This document shows positions 50,645 through 58,428 of a stretch of DNA of 64,000 bases, one piece after another. The notes under the pieces were generated by a model. It searched no databases. It saw only the letters and a list, made by a program, of their open reading frames with translations, and was not told where the DNA came from. Each line of letters opens with the position of its first letter. Position 1 is the first letter of the stretch. The position numbers were made by a program, and so were the translations under genes. Source of the DNA: JAHIJO01 sp964486075 (GTDB taxonomy: Bacteria > Verrucomicrobiota > Kiritimatiellia > JAAZAB01); assembly GCA_964486075.1 (NCBI GenBank), contig CAZALU010000005.1, positions 9,530 through 73,529 on the forward strand. Direction: 5' to 3'.

Positions 50645-51782
50645 ATACACCCTCCTGCGCCGAATGGCGTTTGCTTGCCGTGGATATTACCGCTGCGGGA
50701 ATCATGCGGGCCATGCGCTCCTTCAGCGCGGTCAGGCCGTGGCGCTGGAGCGCGGAAACCGGCATGGCTGCCGGGTAATCCCGGGTCAGACCCGGCAGTT
50801 CGATCACGGCTCTGGCATGGTCAGCCTTATTCAATAGGAGCAGTTTGGGCACAGTGTCGGTGCCGATTTCCGCCAGAGTGGCATGCACTACGTCCAGTTG
50901 TTCTCTAACACAGGGATGGCTGGCGTCCGTCACGATCAGCAGCAGATCGGCATCCCGGATTTCATCCAAGGTGGAACGAAAAGATGCGACCAGTCCGTGC
51001 GGTAGGTGGCGGATAAAGCCAACCGTGTCGGCCAACATCACCTGGCGTTGGTCGGGAAGGTAGACGAGGCGGCTCTTGGTGTCCAGCGTCGCAAACAAAC
51101 GGTCATCCACAAAGGCCTGGGCATCGGTCAGGGCGTTCAGGAGCGTGGACTTGCCGGCGTTTGTATAACCCACGAGCGCGACCGCCGGCCAGGAGCGATG
51201 CTCCCGAGTCCGCCGCCGCCGTTTCTGGATTTCCCGGAGCTTCTGTTTCAGGATGGTGATACGGGCCAGGATGGGCGCCTTGCGCAGTTGGAACGGGCTC
51301 TCACCCGGACCGCGCATGCCTATCCCTCCCTGGAACCGCTGTTGTTTGGCCGAGACCGGTATGCGCGATGCCAGGTATTGAAGCTGGGCCAGCTCGACCT
51401 GAATCTGGGATTCCGCGGTGCGGGCCCGCCGCGCAAAAATCTGCAGAATCAATTCAGTCCGGTCAATGACCTTGACCCCGAGGGCCAGGTCGAGGTTATT
51501 AACCTGAACCGGCGACAGGTCATTGTCGAAGATCACCAGGTTGGCCTTGGCCTCACGACAAGCCAGTTGGATTTCCGCCAGCTTGCCCTCGCCGATGAAG
51601 AATGCGGAGTCCGGGCGTTCGCGACGTTGGGTGATGTTTCCCAGCACAGCCGCGCCGGCCGTATCCGCCAGGCGCTCTAATTCGGTTAGCGAGTCGGCAG
51701 CCTCCGTTTTACTACGGCGTCCGAATATTCCCTGGACCAGCAAGGAACGTTCGCCGGCCGCTTGGTAAGAAGATGGTTTCAT
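50631..51782 (-). CDS. hflX: Ribosome-associated GTPase HflX
   Basis: HflX splits stalled or stressed ribosomes. The 383 aa protein has the N-terminal HflX domain (TAGAAVLGNITQRRERPDSAFFIGEGKLAEIQ, about 40-75; VIFDNDLSPVQVNNLD), a coiled-coil linker (ILARITILKQKLREIQKRRRR) with RFQGGIGMRGPGES, and the GTPase domain: G1 GYTNAGKST near 204, G3 DTVGFIRHLP, G4 LNKAD. The start at 51782 is chosen because ATG overlaps the stop of the small Cys protein as ATGA; an upstream frame runs to 51896 but lies in the other gene. The nuclease gene overlaps downstream by 14 bases. Confidence 0.95.
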   Translation of the reverse strand: MKPSSYQAAGERSLLVQGIFGRRSKTEAADSLTELERLADTAGAAVLGNITQRRERPDSAFFIGEGKLAEIQLACREAKANLVIFDNDLSPVQVNNLDLALGVKVIDRTELILQIFARRARTAESQIQVELAQLQYLASRIPVSAKQQRFQGGIGMRGPGESPFQLRKAPILARITILKQKLREIQKRRRRTREHRSWPAVALVGYTNAGKSTLLNALTDAQAFVDDRLFATLDTKSRLVYLPDQRQVMLADTVGFIRHLPHGLVASFRSTLDEIRDADLLLIVTDASHPCVREQLDVVHATLAEIGTDTVPKLLLLNKADHARAVIELPGLTRDYPAAMPVSALQRHGLTALKERMARMIPAAVISTASKRHSAQEGVYDSG

Positions 51783-52054
51783 CGGAATCTTATGTGCTTG
51801 GTTTTTCTGAAACGGATCTGCGGCTCCGTTGCCGAAGAACGGAACGTCTCTTGCCTCAATTGTTTGCGGGTTTTCACGTGAGGCGCTGTCTGCCATTCCT
51901 GGAACTGAAGATAAAGTGCGGGATTATCAAATCCCGGACATTGTTTCCGACTCCACTGTCGGCGCGGATAGGCGTATTTCCAACAATGTCGGCCCAGGTT
52001 AAGCGGACAGGTGTAACAGTGATGTACTGGTTTTGGACCGATTTGCATGGTCAT
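51779..52054 (-). CDS. Small Cys-rich basic protein coupled to hflX
   Basis: The 91 aa product has four cysteines in a compact pattern, C-x-x-C (HHCYTCPLNLGRHC, about 13-26) and CPGF near 41, with HCWKYAYPRRQW between. Basic residues fill the C-terminal half (KTRKQLRQETF). This looks like a small zinc-binding, perhaps RNA-binding protein. The family is not one I can name. The end overlaps the hflX start as ATGA, which suggests translational coupling and a linked role near the ribosome; that is inference. The start is the ATG at 52054; the ribosome site is poor. Confidence 0.55.
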   Translation of the reverse strand: MTMQIGPKPVHHCYTCPLNLGRHCWKYAYPRRQWSRKQCPGFDNPALYLQFQEWQTAPHVKTRKQLRQETFRSSATEPQIRFRKTKHIRFR

Positions 52055-52503
52055 AGTATAGCACAGGCAGCGCGATATGACAGCATCTTGTGCCAGCAAT
52101 TCGCATTATGGATTTGAGACCATCGCGACCTTGCGTCGCGAGTGAAGGCCACTTAGAAGCTGATTTTTTGCATAAAATCGCTATTGGCGAATGCGCCATG
52201 CATAGCCGCTGTCAACGCCGGTCGAAAACTGGCTTTTGGCCGATTTAGAAATGGGTTGAAAATGTAGGCTCCATAGCGCAATTTATGGGTGGTTAATTGT
52301 CAGACAATTTCAAGCAATCTCTTCTCCGTGCTTCCGTGCCTGTGGTAAATTATATCCATTTTCACATCGGCCGCGTCAGGCAGTTTCAGAACAGCGTTCG
52401 CATAGCCGCCTCGCGTGCTCGCCATGATCCCGGGGAAAGCGCTTCTTAGCCGGCACATAAAATGCATTGACGCATCTTGCGAGACAGCCTAGATATTACA
52501 GCT
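52055..52503. repeat. Gap with family B copy and an inverted repeat segment
   Basis: Bases 52094-52161 are a family B element (CAGCAATTCGCATTATGG edge, hairpin TCGCGACC-TTGCGTCGCGA). Bases 52348-52405 are the inverse of 4394-4450 (shared GAACAGCGTT and ATCCATTTTCA parts). Promoters for the divergent hflX operon and the peptidase must lie here but are not clear. Confidence 0.6.
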
Positions 52504-53448
52504 ATGTTTACAAGAAAAATTTTGACATGCCTTCTGCTCGTCTCGACGGGGTGTCATCCGCCGCCATCTCCGGCGCCGGCTGCTCTGGAGCCGGGCCTGG
52601 TCAACGGCACCGCAGCCTTGACGGAAGCGTGCAGTCTGGCGAACGTCTACCCGCGCGACGCCGGTACGCCGGGCGCACGAGAGGCGGCCGAATACCTGCT
52701 GGCTAGATTGCAAACCATCGATATTCAATCGAGCATTGACCTTTTTGAAGATGCCTGCCCCGGGGGAACGGCGACATTCCGCAATGTTATAGGCATTATT
52801 CCCGGTCGGCAGGGCGCCACCGACTGGATCGTGCTGGGGTCGCATTACGATACCAAGGCGGGTATATCAGCTCCGTTTGAAGGCGCCAATGATTCGGCTT
52901 CCAGCTCGGGACTGCTCTTGGAATTGGCCCGGCTGATCCGGGCCGGCGCGCCGCTGCCGTTCAACACAATGGTGGCGTTTTTTGACGGCGAGGAATGCCA
53001 AAAACGTTATGGACCGCATGATGGAATACATGGCAGCCGACACCTGGCCCGAACGCTGCTGGCTGACGGGCGTGCGCCGCTGGTCCGCGCCGTCATTATC
53101 CTGGACATGGTGGGCGACAGGGACTTAAGCGTGACGCTGCCGAGAAACGGGACGCCGGCGCTCTTATCCGCCGCTTTCCGCGCCGCGGCAGCGGAAGGTG
53201 TGCGAGATAAATTTTCCCTGTATCCGTCCGATATGCTGGACGATCACCAGCCGTTTCTGGAATGCGGCATGCCGGCCGTCGATATTATCGATTTTGAGTA
53301 CGGTTCCGCGCCGGGCAAGAATGATTACTGGCACACCCCGGCTGATACAACGGATAAGTTGAGCGCCGGGAGCCTGGCAACGGTGGGCCGGGTGACAGTG
53401 CGGATGCTGAACGATCTGGCGGCGGAATACGTAAAGATTCATAGGTAG
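52504..53448 (+). CDS. M28-family peptidase or glutaminyl cyclase-like lipoprotein
   Basis: The 314 aa product starts with a lipoprotein signal, MFTRKILTCLLLVSTGC, the lipobox ending at Cys 17. The catalytic domain has the zinc ligands of M28 enzymes: LGSHYDTKAG (His and Asp), GANDSASSSGLLLELAR (bridging Asp), FFDGEEC (Glu), DMVGDRDL and DYWHTPADTTDKLS (final His). Related proteins include bacterial glutaminyl-peptide cyclotransferases and aminopeptidases, which cannot be told apart here. It is probably anchored in the outer or inner membrane facing the periplasm. The start at 52504 is preferred over 52477 because it gives a regular signal. The stop lies inside a long hairpin. Confidence 0.8.
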   Translation: MFTRKILTCLLLVSTGCHPPPSPAPAALEPGLVNGTAALTEACSLANVYPRDAGTPGAREAAEYLLARLQTIDIQSSIDLFEDACPGGTATFRNVIGIIPGRQGATDWIVLGSHYDTKAGISAPFEGANDSASSSGLLLELARLIRAGAPLPFNTMVAFFDGEECQKRYGPHDGIHGSRHLARTLLADGRAPLVRAVIILDMVGDRDLSVTLPRNGTPALLSAAFRAAAAEGVRDKFSLYPSDMLDDHQPFLECGMPAVDIIDFEYGSAPGKNDYWHTPADTTDKLSAGSLATVGRVTVRMLNDLAAEYVKIHR

Positions 53449-53542
53449 CGCAGGCTTTACGCCTGCGATGGTATTGTAACCAAGATTGCGACACGAGTAA
53501 TATGGGTTGGCCCGGATCGCAGGCGTAAAGCCTGCGCTACCT
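53443..53542. repeat. 27-bp inverted repeat over the peptidase stop codon
   Basis: Arms 53443-53469 and 53516-53542 are exact inverse complements with a 46-base loop. Each arm holds its own smaller palindrome (GCAGGC-TTTAC-GCCTGC). The stop codon TAG at 53446-53448 is within the left arm. A similar short unit is seen at 4475-4500. Confidence 0.75.
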
Positions 53543-53610
53543 GCCGGGCGCTGACCAGAGCAGGGAGCATTGAGTAATAAAAGGTCAGGCGCTATTTTCG
53601 CGTAACGGCA

Positions 53611-53646
53611 AAAAGGCGCCACGAAAGTGGTTTTCCGTGGCGCCTT
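53611..53646 (-). terminator. Rho-independent terminator after FG-GAP gene
   Basis: On the minus strand a stem with GGCGCCACG and CGTGGCGCC arms and a 12-base loop is followed by TTTTTG. It begins 29 bases after the stop of the secreted protein gene at 53675. Confidence 0.85.
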
Positions 53647-53674
53647 GTCACTATTTATGAGCACCGCTTAGCTG

Positions 53675-55756
53675 CTACGGCCGCAGCGGCAGGGTCGCAC
53701 GATCGTAGTTCATGCTGGACAGGGCAACCGTCAATACCGCCGTGCTCATATCCACCACCGCCGGGTCGGCCTTACCGTCGCCATCGAAATCGCCTTCCAC
53801 GGCCACCGAGTTCGCGCCGCCAATGCCGCTTAACCAGCGGATTAGGTAATGCTCGTCAGACAGGGTTACATAAAACCGTCTTGTTACGGGGTCATACAGG
53901 GCCGGATCGGTTTTGCGGTCGCCGTCGAAATCGCCGCCGACTGGTGTACATCTCGAATCGCCGAACGCGAAATAGTCATAAACCATGTAGCCCTTGGAAG
54001 ACAGGGCAAAATACCAGGTGCCGTCGATAGCATTATAAATAGCCATGTCGGCATAGCCGTCGCCGTCGTAATCGCCGTCTTCCTGGACCCAGTTCGCGTC
54101 GCCGAACCCGTGAATGGAAGCCGGGGTATAGTTAACGCCGGACAGCTTCACTAAAAAAGTGCCCGAGGAGGCCTGATTAACCGCTGGGTCAGCCTTACGG
54201 TCGCCGTCGAAGTCGCCCGGGATAATATGGTAACCTGCACCGCCCAGATCGGTCACGGGGGTTTCGGCATAATTTTGAGACGACAATCGAACCTTCATCG
54301 TAGCGCTGGCGGCATTGTAGATCGCCGGATCAGCCTTACCGTCGCCATCGTAATCGCCGGCAATAGGCGCCCAACCGATGGCCCCGAAGTCCGTCAGCCG
54401 TGCCGGCGGCGCATAATTATTGGCAGAACACAGTACATACCAAACGCCCCGGGCCGCCATATAGATCGCCGGATCGGCCTTGCCATCGCCATCGAAATCG
54501 CCGGAGACCCAGCTAAAGCCTGAGTCTGGTGTTTCGCCGGTCGGGCCCATTTCAGCAGCCACCGGAGAGTGAAAAACGAAGGTGAAGTGCGCCTCGTAGC
54601 CGGCGTCGCCCAAGCCGTCGCCGTCGTAATCGTACACGATATTCGTACCGCCCGGAATGCGGGTGAAGACCGGTGGCGTGGCGGTGGTATCTTGCTCGCT
54701 TTGGCCTAAGCTGTTGAAATGGGTCACATACCCCATGAGGGCGTTGGTGGCCTGATCAATATTGGTGATACCGACACGTGCCAACTGGGCGTCGGGTATG
54801 AACGTTTTCAGGTAACTGGTGGTATTAGAGTGGCCGTTCACAATCAGGCCTATGCGCGCCTGGTCGGGATCGTTAGTAGGGCTGACGTCCATGTAATGCG
54901 CGGATGTGCACATCAGCACCCCTTCCGTCTCCTCCGCCTGATTGCTATCCTCGATGAAGAGCGGCGCGAACCCAACGTGCGCTTGCAAGTTGGTCGAGTA
55001 GTTATTGCGCCAGGGAGCGCAGCTGATCACATCCAACACCAGTTGGCCTAAACCCGCAGGCGCGTTGCTATCGACGGGAGTCCAGACAAATCTTTTGATT
55101 TCGCCAAAGCCCATGATGCCGGTCGGGCGGGCATGCAGGAGCATATCGAAACGGAAAGGCGTGCCGGCCGGCTTGTAGGCCGATGTATCCGTAAAGGCAA
55201 AGTCTGTTTCTTCTTCAGTCATATACTGATTGATGGTCGGGTTGGCGTTAAGCAGATTGCAGCCGACACTGGCCGCGCCCTCGAACCCCTCGACCCAGCC
55301 GATATTGTTGAGCGTGACCACATCGGTATCGATGTCTGTCCATGTCCCGTCGGGGTCATAAGAGGTGCCGGCGGCGACTTTCACGCTGTTGATTATGCCG
55401 TTGCGTGTGCGCACCACGATCGTGGTGGTCGTGGCCACGGACGGGTAGGAAACCTGATCCCAGGCGGTTACCATAACAACAAACTCTCCGGTGAAATAAG
55501 GGTTCCAATCTGCACAAGTCCATAGGGGGCCCTGGATTGCGGTCGGCGGAAAAAACTGGCAGACCAGTCCGTCTCTGGTTTTCACCGTGCAGTTGGCCAT
55601 GGCGCCTTCGCCGGCGCCGGCAATAGTGGCCACGATCGTCACGTTGCTCCGCGCTGGGTTGTCCGCATCCAAGACCGCGATTTGCGTGATGGAAATCGCC
55701 TGAGCACTCACGGCCAGCATGGCCAGCAAACCGGTTAGAGCAACTGCTGTTTTCAT
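53675..55756 (-). CDS. Secreted FG-GAP/VCBS repeat protein
   Basis: The 693 aa product has a signal peptide (MKTAVALTGLLAMLAVSAQA) and a beta-rich N-terminal region (about 20-400) of unknown fold. Residues about 410-690 hold six tandem repeats of roughly 48 residues, each with a calcium-loop-like D-x-D-G-D-x-x-x-D segment such as GDFDGDGKADPAIY, then a W-Y-V-x-L-S strand and a Gly-rich link. The repeats form a beta-propeller in related proteins. AGGAGGG lies 7 bases before the ATG. A terminator follows. It may be secreted through the type II system encoded nearby, but this is inference. Its neighbour upstream on the same strand encodes a related repeat protein. Confidence 0.85.
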   Translation of the reverse strand: MKTAVALTGLLAMLAVSAQAISITQIAVLDADNPARSNVTIVATIAGAGEGAMANCTVKTRDGLVCQFFPPTAIQGPLWTCADWNPYFTGEFVVMVTAWDQVSYPSVATTTTIVVRTRNGIINSVKVAAGTSYDPDGTWTDIDTDVVTLNNIGWVEGFEGAASVGCNLLNANPTINQYMTEEETDFAFTDTSAYKPAGTPFRFDMLLHARPTGIMGFGEIKRFVWTPVDSNAPAGLGQLVLDVISCAPWRNNYSTNLQAHVGFAPLFIEDSNQAEETEGVLMCTSAHYMDVSPTNDPDQARIGLIVNGHSNTTSYLKTFIPDAQLARVGITNIDQATNALMGYVTHFNSLGQSEQDTTATPPVFTRIPGGTNIVYDYDGDGLGDAGYEAHFTFVFHSPVAAEMGPTGETPDSGFSWVSGDFDGDGKADPAIYMAARGVWYVLCSANNYAPPARLTDFGAIGWAPIAGDYDGDGKADPAIYNAASATMKVRLSSQNYAETPVTDLGGAGYHIIPGDFDGDRKADPAVNQASSGTFLVKLSGVNYTPASIHGFGDANWVQEDGDYDGDGYADMAIYNAIDGTWYFALSSKGYMVYDYFAFGDSRCTPVGGDFDGDRKTDPALYDPVTRRFYVTLSDEHYLIRWLSGIGGANSVAVEGDFDGDGKADPAVVDMSTAVLTVALSSMNYDRATLPLRP

Positions 55757-55985
55757 TCTGCGCCCTCCTGTTTAGGTTGTAATACTCAAGGCTGTACAAG
55801 GATCATCCGTGGTTTACGAATGAATATTAGTATAGTAGTAAATTTGCTCACGCAGAGCAAATAAAAAAAACAGCAATTCTCATTATGACCGGTGCCTACT
55901 GCCGCCTTGTGCGGCAGGGGCGACAGACCCGGAAAAACTTACTTTTACAGCCAATCTCTGGACACACTATTGCCCACATCCTGCT
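55757..55985. repeat. Gap with family B half-copy
   Basis: Bases 55871-55930 start CAGCAATTCTCATTATGACC and contain a hairpin with CTGCCGC and GCGGCAG arms, but the closing end is not seen. No gene or clear terminator. Confidence 0.55.
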
Positions 55986-58271
55986 TCACTGCCGGGCCGA
56001 TACGGTGTCGTAGCCGCTGCCGGATAGCTTGACGAACCAGGTGGACGGGGATGCCTGGTAAATAGCCGGGTCGACCTTGCCATCCCCGTCGAAATCGCCC
56101 ACGACCGAGGTGTAGCCCGCGCCGCCGAAGCTCCACAGGGTAGTCGTAATATAAGCGCTGGCTGACAGCAGGATCGTCCAGTTGCCGTTGGCGGGGTTGT
56201 AAATCGCCGCGTCAGCGCGCGGGTCATTGTTGTACATCCCCGGGACCGGCAGGTCGTTCCTGTCCCCGAAACTCTGGATGCTCGCGGTAGCATACTTGCT
56301 ACCCGACAATTTTATTTGCCACCTGCCGCCCTGCCCTAAGCTTGTCGAAGGGTTGGCTGCATAGATCGTCGGATCAGCCTTGCCATCCCCGTCGAAGTCC
56401 AGCGCCAGCGCCGTGTAGCCGACGCCGCCGAATTCTCTCAAGACAGCCGTGCCATAGCCGCTCCCCGACAGCTTGACCAACCAAGTGCCGGTCGATTCCT
56501 GATAAACGGCCGGATCGGACTTACGGTCCCCGTCGAAATCACCGACCACCGGCACATAGTTGGTGCCGCCAAACTTCCACAGACGGGCCATGTTATAGCC
56601 GCTCCCAGAAAGCATGATCACCCAGTTGCCGTTTTTCTCGTCGTAGACGCCAAGGTCCGTTTTAAGATCGCCGTCGAAGTCCTCGGCAATCGGTTGATAG
56701 CCGAGTCCGCCCAGGTTGGCTGAGGCTGCGGCATATCCACTGGCCGAGAGTTTGACCGACCAGATCCCGGACGATTCCTGGTAGAGCGCCAGATCGTTCT
56801 TGAGATCGCCGTCAAAGTCGCCGGAGAGCGGCAATTTAATCGTCGGGTCGGTCGCGCAGGAGCCCTGGTCCGAAGCGCTGAAAGCGCTGGAGGTCTGGAC
56901 GTTGGCAGCCTTGACCCAATAGTAGAGCGCGGTCTGTGGCCAATTCGCAGCCGCGGTATCATCATAAGTTGCGGCCGTGGTAGCGCCCACTTGGGCGGCC
57001 GAAGCTGGGTTGTTGGTCAGGTTCCGGTAAATCAGGTAGCTCGTCGCGCTCGCCACGGAGTCCCACGTCACCCGCACCTTATCCCAGTAGGTCCCGTCGC
57101 TGGCCGCGACGCCCGTCGGCGCCGACAGGGTGGACACTGCGCCGCCCAGCACATTAAACGTGTTGGTCACAGTCGGCGCCGAGTGCCAATTCGCATTCCC
57201 GGCTTGCAACGCAATAATGCTCACTTGCCCGGTAGCGCTGAAGGTTGCCCAGTTGGCGTTAATGGTTGCCGGACCAGAACTCAGCCCAAAAGTTACCGCC
57301 AAACCCGAACTGGCCGTGGCAGAGAGCATCAGTTGGTTCGTCAGGTTTTGATCTAAAATCGCCGGAAACACGATGGCTTGATCCGCCTGTGCCGCCGCCA
57401 CTAGGGCTGTCGTCGCGATGGACAAGTAGTTAGCGTCCTCCGCCTTGGTCGCGCAAACCTGCACCAGCCCGCCGCCGGAGGTGATCCGGAGATTCGTTAA
57501 TCCGGCTCCGACGATCTGGCCCGGACCGGACAAGACCGCGTAACTCACCGTGCCCGTTCCTGAACCCCCGCTCGCGCTCAGAGCGTTGGTGGTGTTATAG
57601 GCTTGCGGACTTATCGGGTTGAACGTTAGCGCCGCCTGGCTGGCTTTGGTCACGGTCAGTCTAACCACCACGGATTGCGGGCTATTATCCGCATCGGCGG
57701 TGACCTGGTTGGTCGCGTAGTATATGCCCGGACCCAAGCCCGTGATGGCGACCTGATTGGTCAGGACGGTGGCATTGCCGGCGGCGAGAGTGCCGGCGGC
57801 CGGCGCTACCGTCAGCCAGCCCGAGGCGTCTGCGCCGTAGGTAATCGTGTTCGTATAGGTGAACCCGCGTGTGCCGAAGTTAGTCATGCCGCTCATTTGC
57901 GCCGGCGGATGGGCGCCTTGGTACGCGGCGCTGAAGACCAGCGTGTTGGAGGCAAGCGCAATCGCGCCAAAAGCATTGTATTGCCACAGATCATTGAGAC
58001 AGCCGCTAGATCCCGAGGAGTCATAACCCTGACCGCCGAAGATCCAGAAGGTGCCGTCAGCGGTCGTCCACGATCCTATGTCATACCGTCCGCCAGGCGT
58101 GTTGTTGGGGTCGGGTACACCCTGCGTACCGTAGAATCCATTCTGGTCGGTATTCGTCGAACCCGTGATCCAAACCCAGTTGTTGCTGCCTGTCGCCTGC
58201 ACGGCAAGGACAGTTAAGTGCAGGGCAACAAAAACGGCTAATATGATACATGCGGCATTCCGACTGCTCAT
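55986..58271 (-). CDS. Secreted kelch/BACON/FN3/FG-GAP repeat protein
   Basis: The 761 aa product starts at 58271 behind AGGAG 8 bases upstream, with signal peptide MSSRNAACIILAVFVALHL. In order: a single kelch-like blade (NTPGGRYDIGSWTTADGTFWIFGG, about 60-100), a BACON-like domain (ASGWLTVAPAAGTLAAG, near 150), two Ig-like/MBG-type regions, a fibronectin III-like domain (SAPTGVAASDGTYWDKVRVTWDSVASATSYLIYR, near 405), and six FG-GAP repeats of 48 residues (GDFDGDLKNDLALYQESSG and others) to the end. Kelch proteins usually carry more blades, so the N-terminus may have contracted. In one repeat an extra eight-residue piece, PSTSLGQG, comes from a short palindrome. It may be a surface or secreted adhesion-type protein; function unknown. 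Confidence 0.85.
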   Translation of the reverse strand: MSSRNAACIILAVFVALHLTVLAVQATGSNNWVWITGSTNTDQNGFYGTQGVPDPNNTPGGRYDIGSWTTADGTFWIFGGQGYDSSGSSGCLNDLWQYNAFGAIALASNTLVFSAAYQGAHPPAQMSGMTNFGTRGFTYTNTITYGADASGWLTVAPAAGTLAAGNATVLTNQVAITGLGPGIYYATNQVTADADNSPQSVVVRLTVTKASQAALTFNPISPQAYNTTNALSASGGSGTGTVSYAVLSGPGQIVGAGLTNLRITSGGGLVQVCATKAEDANYLSIATTALVAAAQADQAIVFPAILDQNLTNQLMLSATASSGLAVTFGLSSGPATINANWATFSATGQVSIIALQAGNANWHSAPTVTNTFNVLGGAVSTLSAPTGVAASDGTYWDKVRVTWDSVASATSYLIYRNLTNNPASAAQVGATTAATYDDTAAANWPQTALYYWVKAANVQTSSAFSASDQGSCATDPTIKLPLSGDFDGDLKNDLALYQESSGIWSVKLSASGYAAASANLGGLGYQPIAEDFDGDLKTDLGVYDEKNGNWVIMLSGSGYNMARLWKFGGTNYVPVVGDFDGDRKSDPAVYQESTGTWLVKLSGSGYGTAVLREFGGVGYTALALDFDGDGKADPTIYAANPSTSLGQGGRWQIKLSGSKYATASIQSFGDRNDLPVPGMYNNDPRADAAIYNPANGNWTILLSASAYITTTLWSFGGAGYTSVVGDFDGDGKVDPAIYQASPSTWFVKLSGSGYDTVSARQ

Positions 58272-58428
58272 GCAGATATCTCCTGCTGTTGCCATGCGAG
58301 TTGACTCAAAAACCAGAACAAGGCTACGCCTCTCATTCCGCAAGCGTCAACCTATTTGTCGCTTGATATTGATCTCCCGAATCATAGTATGGTGACAAAC
58401 CTCAATTTATTAGCCATGAAAGGCTGCC

